26,240 bases of DNA, taken from contig JBBRYK010000034.1 of the NCBI GenBank assembly GCA_038237665.1, positions 1 through 26,240 on the forward strand, given 5' to 3'. The notes beneath the pieces were generated by a model. It searched no databases and was not told where the DNA came from. It saw nothing but the letters and a program-made list of their open reading frames with translations. The DNA comes from JBBRYK01 sp038237665 (GTDB lineage: Bacteria > Actinomycetota > Thermoleophilia > Gaiellales > Gaiellaceae). Of this stretch, positions 1 to 7,053 are shown piece after piece. Numbering within the stretch: position 1 is the stretch's first letter; every line of letters begins with the position of its first letter. Position numbers and translations under genes: made by a program.

Positions 1-1198
1 GGAGCCGGGCCCGGTAGGCGCGAAGTGCCGGCCTGAGCGCAATCCCACGGCGCCGGCAGCGCGCGAACAGGTCAACCGCGGCCGACAGGAAGGGAACGAG
101 CAGCGAGATCAGGCAGAGCTGGATTGTCCAGCCGCGGACGAAGCGGGTGCCGAGATAGAGGTAGCTGGAGGTGCCGCGGGCAGGCTCGAGGCCCTGGTCG
201 AGCGAAGCGAGGAGGGACTGGGCGGCCCGGCCCAGCTGACCGACCCGCGCCGCGCAGAGCCGGCAGTCGTCGAGGTGCTTCGCCGTGTCCGCCGACGACT
301 GATTAGGCAGGTTGCCCGAGGTCGTGAGCGTGATCGCGGAGATGCCTCGGCCGACGAACGGCGCCTGTTCGTAGAGGCTGAAAGGGAACCCGAGGTCGAT
401 CAGCTGGCCAACCGCGCTCGTTCGCCCGGGGCCCGCTCCTGCCTGGTCGAAGATGCGGGCGGCGGCGGTCTCCACGAGCGCGAGGGCCGGCGAGCGCGGC
501 CTGTCGCCGGTGATCTCGATCCTGGGCCTTCCCGGACCGCCAATCGCGTCCAGGTTGATCACCGCCGCGATGTGGGTCCGGACGAAGGCACTGGGGAGAA
601 AGCGCTGGACTCCCTGCCGCGCGAGCCGCGTCGCTCCGAGCCCTCCGTAAACGCCTCCGTCCGTCGAAGCGAAGACGATCCAGTGGGTGGGATTCACAGA
701 GGCCGGTGCGCTTGCGGCGGTGCTCGCATAGGCTCGGGCGAGCTCGATCAGGGCTGCCGTCCCCGAACCGTTGTCGTTGGCGCCCGGACCGGTGCCGCCG
801 TCGTCCCGATGCGCGGTGACGAGGATCACATCGGACGCGTTCCGGTTGAGCGGTTCCACGGCGGCGACCACGTTGGTCAACGGGACCCGACCGAGGCCCG
901 GGATCGCGCCGAAGAACCGGTCGGTCTGGAGAAACCGGTCCTGGCGGCGCGTGACGGGTTTGACGCCGTAGCCGTAGGACTGGAGCTGGTCGAAAACCCA
1001 GCGCGTCGCTCCCAGAGCGCCCGGCGAACCCGGTGAGCGGTCGGGATGGAGGGAAGACAGCTCGCCGGCCAGGGCCTCCGCCGAGCGCTTGTCGAACGTC
1101 GGCGGCAGCGCCGGCGCCGGCAGCGGCGATGGATGCGCGATCGTCAGGAGGGCGATCAGCAGGGGAAGCGTGAGAAGCAGCCAGCTGCCGCGGTACAT
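1..1198 (-). CDS. M28-like metallopeptidase family protein, membrane anchored (3' end cut by window)
   Basis: Read on the minus strand from ATG at 1198; the frame stays open to base 1, so at least 399 residues are present and the C-terminus is missing. The N-terminus (MYRGSWLLLTLPLLIALLTI) is a signal anchor. The M28 aminopeptidase fold is suggested by an H-x-D motif (H130-R-D132), GANDNGSG with D142, and NLDAIG with D217, in family order and spacing. The position where M28 enzymes have the catalytic/metal Glu-Glu pair reads TDGG (T179-D180-G181-G182), so catalysis by the standard mechanism is doubtful. A second hydrophobic segment lies near the end of the visible part (WTIQLCLISLLVPFLSAAVDLF), so this is a membrane protein with an extracytoplasmic domain. 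No clear ribosome binding site precedes the start. It diverges from the two-component genes to its right. Family call is fairly firm; activity is unknown. Confidence 0.8.
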   Translation of the reverse strand, partial: MYRGSWLLLTLPLLIALLTIAHPSPLPAPALPPTFDKRSAEALAGELSSLHPDRSPGSPGALGATRWVFDQLQSYGYGVKPVTRRQDRFLQTDRFFGAIPGLGRVPLTNVVAAVEPLNRNASDVILVTAHRDDGGTGPGANDNGSGTAALIELARAYASTAASAPASVNPTHWIVFASTDGGVYGGLGATRLARQGVQRFLPSAFVRTHIAAVINLDAIGGPGRPRIEITGDRPRSPALALVETAAARIFDQAGAGPGRTSAVGQLIDLGFPFSLYEQAPFVGRGISAITLTTSGNLPNQSSADTAKHLDDCRLCAARVGQLGRAAQSLLASLDQGLEPARGTSSYLYLGTRFVRGWTIQLCLISLLVPFLSAAVDLFARCRRRGIALRPALRAYRARL

Positions 1199-1266
1199 GC
1201 GCCCGTTGACCGGCCGTTCCAACGACCCGTGCCGCGGCCTTCGCCGCCCCCTTTGAAGCCGCGGAA

Positions 1267-1316
1267 GGTCTATGGCCCGGAGGGGTCTATGGCCTGGCGT
1301 ATGGCCGGGCTATAGT
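1267..1316 (+). promoter_or_regulatory. Putative promoter/operator of the two-component operon with direct TATGGCC repeats
   Basis: TATGGCC occurs three times, at 1271-1277, 1288-1294 and 1300-1306, the first two inside longer GGTCTATGGCC copies. They lie just upstream of a -10-like TATAGT at 1311-1316. Direct repeats in front of an OmpR-type regulator gene are a common site for autoregulation. The assignment is inference; no convincing -35 box was found. Confidence 0.4.
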
Positions 1317-1356
1317 AGGTCGGCGGCTTCCTACGGTGCCGCGCGCGGGTTTGCTG

Positions 1357-2055
1357 ATGCCGGAGTCCTCGACCATCCTCCTCGTCGACGACGAGCAGGC
1401 CGTGCAGCAGCCGCTGGGTTTCGCTCTCGAACGCGACGGTCACCGAGTAGTCCAGGCTCGGGACGGCGAAGAGGCGCTCGCGCGGTTCGCGGAGGAGCAC
1501 ATCGATCTCGTGGTTCTCGACATCATGCTCCCGAAGCTCGACGGTCTCGAGGTTTGTCGGCGCCTGCGTGCCACGAGCGCGGTCCCGATCATCATGTTGA
1601 CCGCACGGGACGACGAGCTCGACAAGGTGCTGGGCCTCGAGTTGGGCGCCGACGACTACATCACGAAACCATTCTCCGTGCGCGAGTTCCGTAGCCGGGT
1701 GCGTGCGCAGCTCCGGCGCGCATCCACCCTGACCGTCGAGCCGCGCGACGCCGAGACGATCCGGACGAACGGACTTGTCATCGACGCCTCGAAGCGCTCT
1801 GTCGAGCTCGAAGGCCTGCCGATCCAGCTCACCTACGTCGAGTTCGAGATCCTGCGTGTCCTGGCCTCGCACGCCGGCCGCGTCTACACCCGCCAGGCTC
1901 TGCTCCAGTCGCTGTACGACACGCCGGAGTACCGCGAGCCGCGCACGATCGACGTTCACGTCCGGCATCTGCGTGAGAAGCTGGAGCCGGACCCGCGGAA
2001 TCCCGAGTTCATCCTGACGGTGCGCGGGGTCGGGTACCGCTTCCGGGACCGCTGA
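1357..2055 (+). CDS. OmpR/PhoB-family response regulator
   Basis: A 232-residue two-domain regulator. The receiver domain begins ILLVDDE (acidic pair D11, D12), has the phospho-acceptor D55 in VVLDIMLP, the conserved Thr in IIMLTARDDE and Lys in YITKPF. A winged-helix DNA-binding domain occupies roughly residues 135-232, ending in the typical TIDVHVRHLREKLEP...ILTVRGVGYRF block. An in-frame GTG at 1336 would add seven residues (MPRAGLL); I chose ATG 1357 because the receiver fold starts right after it, though neither start has a good ribosome binding site. The stop TGA shares one base with the ATG of the kinase gene, so both are surely cotranscribed. Likely regulates an envelope function, perhaps the S1C protease downstream; the target is inference. 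Confidence 0.93.
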   Translation: MPESSTILLVDDEQAVQQPLGFALERDGHRVVQARDGEEALARFAEEHIDLVVLDIMLPKLDGLEVCRRLRATSAVPIIMLTARDDELDKVLGLELGADDYITKPFSVREFRSRVRAQLRRASTLTVEPRDAETIRTNGLVIDASKRSVELEGLPIQLTYVEFEILRVLASHAGRVYTRQALLQSLYDTPEYREPRTIDVHVRHLREKLEPDPRNPEFILTVRGVGYRFRDR

Positions 2056-3467
2056 TGCGTCTTCGCGGCGTCGGCGTACGCCTGAGCCTGGCGCTCCTGT
2101 TCGTCGTTGCGCTTGCGCTGGGCATCGTCTACCTCGTCGTCGTTCCACAGCTCCAGCGGAGCCTGATCGATGCGAAGCTGAACCAGCTCGAGCGCGCCGC
2201 CCCCGTCGTTGCTCGCGACCTGCCGTCGAACCGTTTCGTCTGGAACGACTTCGCGGCCGATGCGTCGCAGAGCGCCAACGCGCGGGTGGTGATCTTCACC
2301 AACGAGATCGGGCCTCCACTGACGCTGACCGTCGCCGGGGACTCGAGCCTCCATTCGAGCGACGTCGCAAACGATCCGATCGCGGAACAGGCTGCTGCGA
2401 GCGTGTCGCTGGGAAGGGGGACGGTGACCCGCGGTGGAGAGCAGCTCGCCGAGGTCGCATTGCCGGTCAACCGCGGCAAGGGGGTCGTCCTGCTCGCGTC
2501 GTCGCTCCACGACTCGCTTGGCAACGTCGACCTCGTCCGGCGTCGACTGCTGCTCGCGGGCGCGATCGCGCTGGCCGCGGCCCTCTTGATCGGCTACGGC
2601 GGCGCGACGGTCTTCGCGAACCGGATCCGGCGCCTCGAGCGCGCAGCAGAGCGGATTGCGGGCGGCCGCTTCGACGAGCCCGTCGTCGATCGTCACCGGG
2701 ACGAGCTCGGCGAGCTCGCGGATGCCTTCGACCGCATGCGCGGACGGCTCGCGCAACTCGAGCACGCGCGCCGAGAGTTCATCGCGAACGCCTCCCACGA
2801 GCTGCGAACGCCGCTCTTCTCGCTCGGCAGCTCGGTCGAGCTGCTGATCGACGAGGAGATGGACGATGAGACCCGGAGGGAGTTTCTGACCACGATGCGC
2901 AACCAGGTGCACCGGCTGACGAAGCTCGCCACCGAGCTCCTCGACCTCTCACGCCTGGATGCCGGCCGCCTGCACGTCGTCCTCGAGCCGCTGGATCTGG
3001 GCGCGCTTGCCGACGCGGTCGTAGCCGAGTTCTGGGCCTCGGCGGAGGATCACCCCGTTGTGCTCGACACGGCCCGGCCCGCGTTCGGCGTCGGGGACGA
3101 ACAGCGGGTGGTCCAGATCGGGCGGATCCTGGTCGAGAATGCGCTCGTTCACACGCCTCCGGGGACCAAGGTCGTCGTTCGGACGGAGACTCGGGCCAGT
3201 GGGGCGGTGCTCACCGTCGAGGACGACGGCCCCGTGATCCCGGCCGAGCATGTCGCCAACGTGTTCCAGCGCTTCTACCGCATCGAAGGCGGCCTGGCCT
3301 CGGGCAGCGGGCTCGGGCTCGCGATCGGGCGCGAGCTGGCCGAGCTGATGGGTGGGCGGCTGGAGCTCGAGTCGCGGCCCGGCCGCACGGTGTTCTCGCT
3401 CTGGCTGGCGGCGGCCGCCGTCGAGCCGGACCCCGGGCCGCGCCGGCGCGAGCCCGTTCCGACCTAG
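2055..3467 (+). CDS. Membrane sensor histidine kinase
   Basis: A 470-residue kinase partnered with the preceding regulator. Transmembrane segment 1 is at about residues 8-32, an extracytoplasmic sensor region of roughly 125 residues follows, and transmembrane segment 2 lies at about 163-188. A HAMP domain (RIRRLERAAERIAGGRFDEPV) leads to the dimerisation H-box REFIANASHELRTPLFSLG with phospho-acceptor H248. The ATPase domain shows the N-box (ILVENALVHTP), G1 (VEDDGPVIP) and G2 (GSGLGLAIGRELAELMGG). The acid after the G1 aspartates is followed by PVI where most kinases have G-x-G, a mild deviation. It should autophosphorylate and transfer to D55 of the partner. The signal sensed cannot be told from sequence. 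Confidence 0.94.
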   Translation: MRLRGVGVRLSLALLFVVALALGIVYLVVVPQLQRSLIDAKLNQLERAAPVVARDLPSNRFVWNDFAADASQSANARVVIFTNEIGPPLTLTVAGDSSLHSSDVANDPIAEQAAASVSLGRGTVTRGGEQLAEVALPVNRGKGVVLLASSLHDSLGNVDLVRRRLLLAGAIALAAALLIGYGGATVFANRIRRLERAAERIAGGRFDEPVVDRHRDELGELADAFDRMRGRLAQLEHARREFIANASHELRTPLFSLGSSVELLIDEEMDDETRREFLTTMRNQVHRLTKLATELLDLSRLDAGRLHVVLEPLDLGALADAVVAEFWASAEDHPVVLDTARPAFGVGDEQRVVQIGRILVENALVHTPPGTKVVVRTETRASGAVLTVEDDGPVIPAEHVANVFQRFYRIEGGLASGSGLGLAIGRELAELMGGRLELESRPGRTVFSLWLAAAAVEPDPGPRRREPVPT

Positions 3468-3540
3468 GGCGCCGTTTTCCCGTGAAATCGCTCAAGTTGG
3501 CCTAAATAGGGGAGCCGGGCTTCAACAGGGCGCCGCTAGA

Positions 3541-4764
3541 GTGCGAAACGGAGTGCGTCCCGCCGCCGTATCGCTGCTCGCCGCCGTCGTCGGGGCGGCC
3601 GCCGTCCTGATCACCGCCCGCGCGACCGGTTGGGTCGCGAAGACGACGTTGCGCACGGTCGTGGTCACCGAGCCTGCACCGGCGGTCGGTGCGTCTGCGC
3701 CTGCACCCAGCCCCGTTGCGAAGCCGCTGGTCGGCAACGGCTTCGATCCCGCCCGGATCTACGCCGCCCGCACGGCCGGGGTGGTCACCATCTACGCCTT
3801 CTTCGGTTCCGTGAGTGGTGCGAACGCTGCCCAGGGCTCGGGCTTCGTGGTCTCGCCGGACGGCTACATCCTCACGAACTCTCACGTGATCACCACGGCA
3901 GGCGCCGAGAACGGGACCGTGCATGCGGCCCATGAGGTCTACGTGGAGTTCAAGAACCACGATCGCGTACCCGCCCAGATCATCGGCTGGGACGTGTACG
4001 ACGACGTCGGGTTGATGAAGGTCGATCCGGCGAGCCACCCGCTCGTCCCGGTGCCGCTCGGCGACTCGGCGGGCGTGCGGGTCGGGGAGCCGGTCGCCGC
4101 CATCGGAAGCCCCTTCGGGAACGAGAACTCGCTTTCCGTCGGGGTCGTGTCGGCCGTGCACCGCGCGATCGACTCGCTGACCGGGCCCCTGGCGTACAAG
4201 CTCACGGACGCGATCCAGACCGACGCACCGATCAACCACGGAAACTCGGGTGGGCCGCTCTTCGATGCGCGCGGCCGGGTCATCGGCATCAACGCACAGA
4301 TCAAGAGCGACTCGGGGCAGGCAGAAGGCGTCGGCTTCGCCGTCCCGATCAACTCCGCCCGCCGCTCGATGACCCAGTTGATCGCTAAGGGCCGGGTGGC
4401 CTACGCGTACGTCGGGATCGGCAGCGAGGACATGACGCCGACACTCGCGCGGCGCTATGGCTACCGGCTCGGCTACGGCGCGCTGATCGACACGGTCAGC
4501 TCGGGGACGCCGGCTGCCCGGGCGGGCCTGCGCGGCGGCAATCGCCAGGTGGACTTCAACGGAACTACCTCCAACGTGGGTGGCGACCTGGTCGTCGCGA
4601 TCGCCGGCCGCCAGGTGCGAAGCGCGGACGACCTCGTCCGGGTCGTCACCGAGCAGCTTCGACCCCAGCAGCGGGTCATGTTCACGGTCATCCGGGATGG
4701 CCGGCGGTTGCGCCTACCGGTCACGCTGGCCGAGCGCCCGTCGAACCGGCAAGGCGTGCGTTAG
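3541..4764 (+). CDS. S1C (HtrA/DegP-like) membrane-anchored serine protease with PDZ domain
   Basis: A 407-residue trypsin-like protease. I took GTG 3541 as the start because it places a hydrophobic anchor (VSLLAAVVGAAAVLITA) at residues 10-26; the open frame extends further upstream but with no family similarity. After an Ala/Pro-rich linker come the catalytic triad H115 (LTNSHVI), D155 (YDDVGLMKV) and S236 (NHGNSGGPL), with the oxyanion loop intact. A PDZ domain follows (YAYVGIGSEDMTP through RDGRRLRLPVTL), with the carboxylate-binding loop in RYGYRLGYGALID. It should sit outside the membrane and degrade or process misfolded envelope proteins. It follows a two-component pair after a 73-bp gap, an arrangement known for stress-responsive HtrA proteases. 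Confidence 0.93.
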   Translation: MRNGVRPAAVSLLAAVVGAAAVLITARATGWVAKTTLRTVVVTEPAPAVGASAPAPSPVAKPLVGNGFDPARIYAARTAGVVTIYAFFGSVSGANAAQGSGFVVSPDGYILTNSHVITTAGAENGTVHAAHEVYVEFKNHDRVPAQIIGWDVYDDVGLMKVDPASHPLVPVPLGDSAGVRVGEPVAAIGSPFGNENSLSVGVVSAVHRAIDSLTGPLAYKLTDAIQTDAPINHGNSGGPLFDARGRVIGINAQIKSDSGQAEGVGFAVPINSARRSMTQLIAKGRVAYAYVGIGSEDMTPTLARRYGYRLGYGALIDTVSSGTPAARAGLRGGNRQVDFNGTTSNVGGDLVVAIAGRQVRSADDLVRVVTEQLRPQQRVMFTVIRDGRRLRLPVTLAERPSNRQGVR

Positions 4765-4844
4765 AAGCAAGTGGCACCCGGGAATGCCAGCCTTGTCTGC
4801 AATACCGGCTCGCGCAATCACCAGGATCGAGCACGTTTAGGAAT

Positions 4845-4866
4845 GCATAGCTTCGGAAAGCTATGC
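4845..4866 (+). promoter_or_regulatory. Perfect inverted repeat / hairpin in the leader of the RsbW-like gene
   Basis: A 9-bp perfect stem, GCATAGCTT (4845-4853) and AAGCTATGC (4858-4866), closes a CGGA tetraloop. Its right arm contains the ATG at 4863 and ends just before a GGGAGG sequence at 4869-4874. No T-run follows, so it is not a classic intrinsic terminator. As RNA it could gate translation; as DNA it could be an operator for a dimeric regulator. Confidence 0.5.
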
Positions 4867-4877
4867 CCGGGAGGTTG

Positions 4878-5303
4878 ATGGCGTCGACTCCCAACGGTGT
4901 GAGGGTCCGGCTCGAGATCCCGGCGAAGGCCGAATACATCACGCTGGGCCGGCTTGCCCTGACCGGGCTAGCCCGCTCGGGCCAGCTCTCCGAGGAACTG
5001 GTGGCCGACCTGAAGCTGGCTTTGAGTGAGGCCTGCTCCAACTCCGTCCGTCATGCCTACCGTGACGGTCGAGACGGCGTGGTCGAGATCACATACGAGC
5101 TCGGCCCGGACAGCATCGCGATCGAAGTCGTCGACGGCGGCAACGGTTTCGACCTCAAGGCGCTCGAGGCAGAGGAAGGCGAGCTGACCGAGGGCGGGCT
5201 CGGCCTCGCGATCATCCGCGCCCTGACCGACGAGCTCGAGCTTGGTGAGCGCCACAACGGCGGCGGTGTCCGCCTGCGCTTCGTGAAGCACCTGGACCAT
5301 TGA
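4878..5303 (+). CDS. RsbW/SpoIIAB-like ATP-binding protein (anti-sigma factor type kinase)
   Basis: A small stand-alone GHKL ATPase domain of 141 residues (146 if the upstream ATG 4863 is used). The N-box reads LALSEACSNSVRHAY, the G1 box VVDGGNGFD and the G2 box GGLGLAIIRALTDEL, in the order of the HATPase_c_2 group that includes RsbW and SpoIIAB. Proteins of this kind bind or phosphorylate partner-switching components controlling sigma factors. No RsbV-like antagonist or sigma gene is adjacent, so partners must be encoded elsewhere. ATG 4878 is preceded by GGGAGG at very short spacing; ATG 4863 lies inside the hairpin described separately. Either start leaves the domain intact. Confidence 0.85.
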   Translation: MASTPNGVRVRLEIPAKAEYITLGRLALTGLARSGQLSEELVADLKLALSEACSNSVRHAYRDGRDGVVEITYELGPDSIAIEVVDGGNGFDLKALEAEEGELTEGGLGLAIIRALTDELELGERHNGGGVRLRFVKHLDH

Positions 5304-5424
5304 CGGCAGGAGACCGGTCGACGGACTAGTGGTGGCCGTCCGGCAGAGGGCCGTATAACCCGAAGGGGCCGGTATTCTCGAGCGCCGGCGCGGCGCTCTT
5401 CCTCACTCCGATGCCTCCATCCAG
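5304..5424. other. Intergenic region before treT
   Basis: 121 bp without an ORF of note. It contains two -10-like boxes on the plus strand, TATAAC at 5354-5359 and TATTCT at 5373-5378, without a persuasive -35 partner. The treT start at 5425 has no Shine-Dalgarno match. I see no terminator for the upstream gene. Confidence 0.3.
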
Positions 5425-6702
5425 ATGCTGAACCTCGTCAACGTTGGCCACAAATCACTTGCCGACTACGGGACGATCGCGACCCGGGGGTTGATGGACG
5501 AGATCCGGCGTCTCGCCGAGCCGCTGCAGGGTAAGCGCGTCTTGCACCTTTCGGCCACCGCCTTCGGCGGCGGAGTCGCGGAGATCAACTACACCCTGAT
5601 CCCGCTCATGCACGACGTCGGGCTCGACGTCGAGTGGCGGATCATCTACGGGCAGGAGGACTTCTTCAACGTCACGAAGACGATTCACAACGCCCTCCAG
5701 GGGAGCCCGCAGGGGCTGCTTCCCGCCGATGAGGAAGTCTTCCGGCGCTACAACGAGGAGAACGCCCGCAACCTCGAGGACGACTACGACTTCATCATCG
5801 TCCACGACCCACAGCCGGCGGCGATGATCGACCATTTTCCGGACTCGGGTGCCCGCTGGATCTGGCGCTGCCACATCGATCTCTCGACGCCCAACGAGGA
5901 AGTGCTCGGCTTCCTGATTCCTTCCCTGCAGCGCTACGACGCGACGATCTTCCACATGCGCGAGTACGTCCCGGCTTCGGCCTCGCTCCCGCCGGCGTAC
6001 ATCTGGCCTCCGGCGATCGACCCTCTAACCCCGAAGAACATGGCGCTGTCCCCCGAAGACGCGGCGTACATCGTCGATCAGTTCGGAATCGACGTTGCTC
6101 GCCCGCTGATCACCCAGGTCTCGCGTTTCGATCCGTGGAAGGACCCGCTCGGCGTGATCGACGCCTACCGGCAGGTGACCGCGGAGTTTCCGGACGTCCA
6201 GCTTGCGCTCGTCGGCTCGATGGCGCATGACGACCCGGAGGGTTGGGACTACTACAACCAGACCGTGTCCTATGCGGCCGGCGATCCCGACATCTTCATC
6301 CTCTCGAACCTGAACAACGTCGGCGCCGTCGAGGTCAACGCCTTTCAGGTGCATTCGGCGGCGGTGCTCCAGAAGTCGATCCGTGAGGGTTTCGGCCTGA
6401 CCGTCACCGAAGGCCTCTGGAAGACGCGCCCGACCGTCGCCGGACGGGTGGGCGGGATCGTCGCGCAGATCGAGGACGGCGAGACCGGCTGGCTCGTCGA
6501 CTCGTCGTCCGAGTGCGCGGAGGCCTGCCTCGAGATCCTTCGCGACCCGGAAGCCGCACGGCAGCGCGCCCTCCGCGGCAAGGAACACGTGCGGCGGAAC
6601 TTCCTGACGCCGCGCCTCCTCAGGGACTGGCTCGTTCTCTTCAACCGCCTGCTCGGAAACGACACGGCCGGTGCCGAGTTGCTGGTCGTAGCGACCGCGT
6701 AG
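5425..6702 (+). CDS. treT: Trehalose synthase, TreT type (GT4 glycosyltransferase)
   Basis: 425 residues, close to the size of archaeal and bacterial TreT (trehalose glycosyltransferring synthase), which joins NDP-glucose and glucose to form trehalose reversibly. The N-terminal half carries the family block HLSATAFGGGVAEINYTLIPLM and FIIVHDPQP; the C-terminal GT-B half has VSRFDPWKDPLGVIDAY, the nucleotide-sugar loop, and the retaining GT4 E-x7-E pair E321/E329 in REGFGLTVTEG followed by GRVGGI. Start ATG 5425 gives the usual family N-terminus (VNVGHKSLADY). Cytoplasmic. It is followed on the same strand by a miniprotein gene and otsA, making a second trehalose route in the same neighbourhood. 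Direction of the reaction in vivo cannot be inferred. Confidence 0.9.
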   Translation: MLNLVNVGHKSLADYGTIATRGLMDEIRRLAEPLQGKRVLHLSATAFGGGVAEINYTLIPLMHDVGLDVEWRIIYGQEDFFNVTKTIHNALQGSPQGLLPADEEVFRRYNEENARNLEDDYDFIIVHDPQPAAMIDHFPDSGARWIWRCHIDLSTPNEEVLGFLIPSLQRYDATIFHMREYVPASASLPPAYIWPPAIDPLTPKNMALSPEDAAYIVDQFGIDVARPLITQVSRFDPWKDPLGVIDAYRQVTAEFPDVQLALVGSMAHDDPEGWDYYNQTVSYAAGDPDIFILSNLNNVGAVEVNAFQVHSAAVLQKSIREGFGLTVTEGLWKTRPTVAGRVGGIVAQIEDGETGWLVDSSSECAEACLEILRDPEAARQRALRGKEHVRRNFLTPRLLRDWLVLFNRLLGNDTAGAELLVVATA

Positions 6703-6711
6703 CAAGCCACC

Positions 6712-6717
6712 TACACT
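6712..6717 (+). promoter_or_regulatory. -10 box of a leaderless promoter (TACACT)
   Basis: TACACT ends six bases before the ATG at 6724, so transcription would begin at or next to the start codon. There is no Shine-Dalgarno sequence. This geometry is the actinobacterial leaderless arrangement and repeats exactly at 7042-7054. Confidence 0.5.
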
Positions 6718-6723
6718 CAGAAC

Positions 6724-6915
6724 ATGGTGGGAAAGGCCTCTCTACGGATGCTCCCGCTTGCGAATCGCGCGGCCGACCTGGCGGCCGTGGCGCCCGCAGG
6801 TTGCAACGCCTGCCGGACCTGTGTGACCACCAATGTCGTCGGCATCGCGTTCGCCGGTGCCGCCGGGGTGGTTGCAGGGCTCGCGCGTCTGGCCAGGCGA
6901 CTCAAACCTTTCTAG
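6724..6915 (+). CDS. 63-aa miniprotein with Cys-x2-Cys-x2-Cys motif and one hydrophobic helix
   Basis: I do not recognise the family. The first 25 residues are mildly basic and Ala/Leu-rich, then comes GCNACRTC with C27, C30 and C33, and then a hydrophobic stretch at about residues 37-54 (NVVGIAFAGAAGVVAGLA) and a basic tail RLARRLKPF. Codon third positions are GC-rich like the neighbours, and a leaderless promoter fits the ATG exactly, so I believe it is expressed. The three closely spaced cysteines just before a membrane helix could bind a metal or Fe-S centre, be lipidated or be modified post-translationally. It sits between treT and otsA on the same strand with no maturation enzyme nearby. 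Function unknown. Confidence 0.6.
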   Translation: MVGKASLRMLPLANRAADLAAVAPAGCNACRTCVTTNVVGIAFAGAAGVVAGLARLARRLKPF

Positions 6916-7041
6916 GGCAGCCCCCCGGGGGGACGCGAGCGCCCCAGCAAAAACGTTAGCCCTGATTCCGATACGTGTCTGTGCCGGTTTTGCGCCGTCT
7001 TTCGCCGGTCTCCGGGCGGTTCAGCATGCGCTCACCCGGTT

Positions 7042-7047
7042 ACGCTT
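7042..7047 (+). promoter_or_regulatory. -10 box of a leaderless promoter for otsA (TACGCT)
   Basis: TACGCT is followed by six bases and then the GTG start of otsA at 7054, the same spacing as at 6712-6724. The -35 region is weak (TTCAGC at 7020-7025). This may be the head promoter of the 14-gene chain ending at 17386. Confidence 0.5.
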
Positions 7048-7053
7048 GCCGGG

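Noticed and set aside
275..1036. Long plus-strand open frame opposite the M28-like gene
   Set aside because: Arg/Asp/Gly-rich translation with no family features; it is the antisense shadow of the peptidase, whose own frame carries clear motifs.
3352..3540. Start of the S1C protease inside the kinase gene
   Set aside because: The upstream 63 codons overlap the kinase in another frame, contain no protease features and would bury the membrane anchor.
4770..4790. Possible terminator after the S1C protease
   Set aside because: Only a 5-bp TGGCA/TGCCA stem with an 8-base loop and no T-run.
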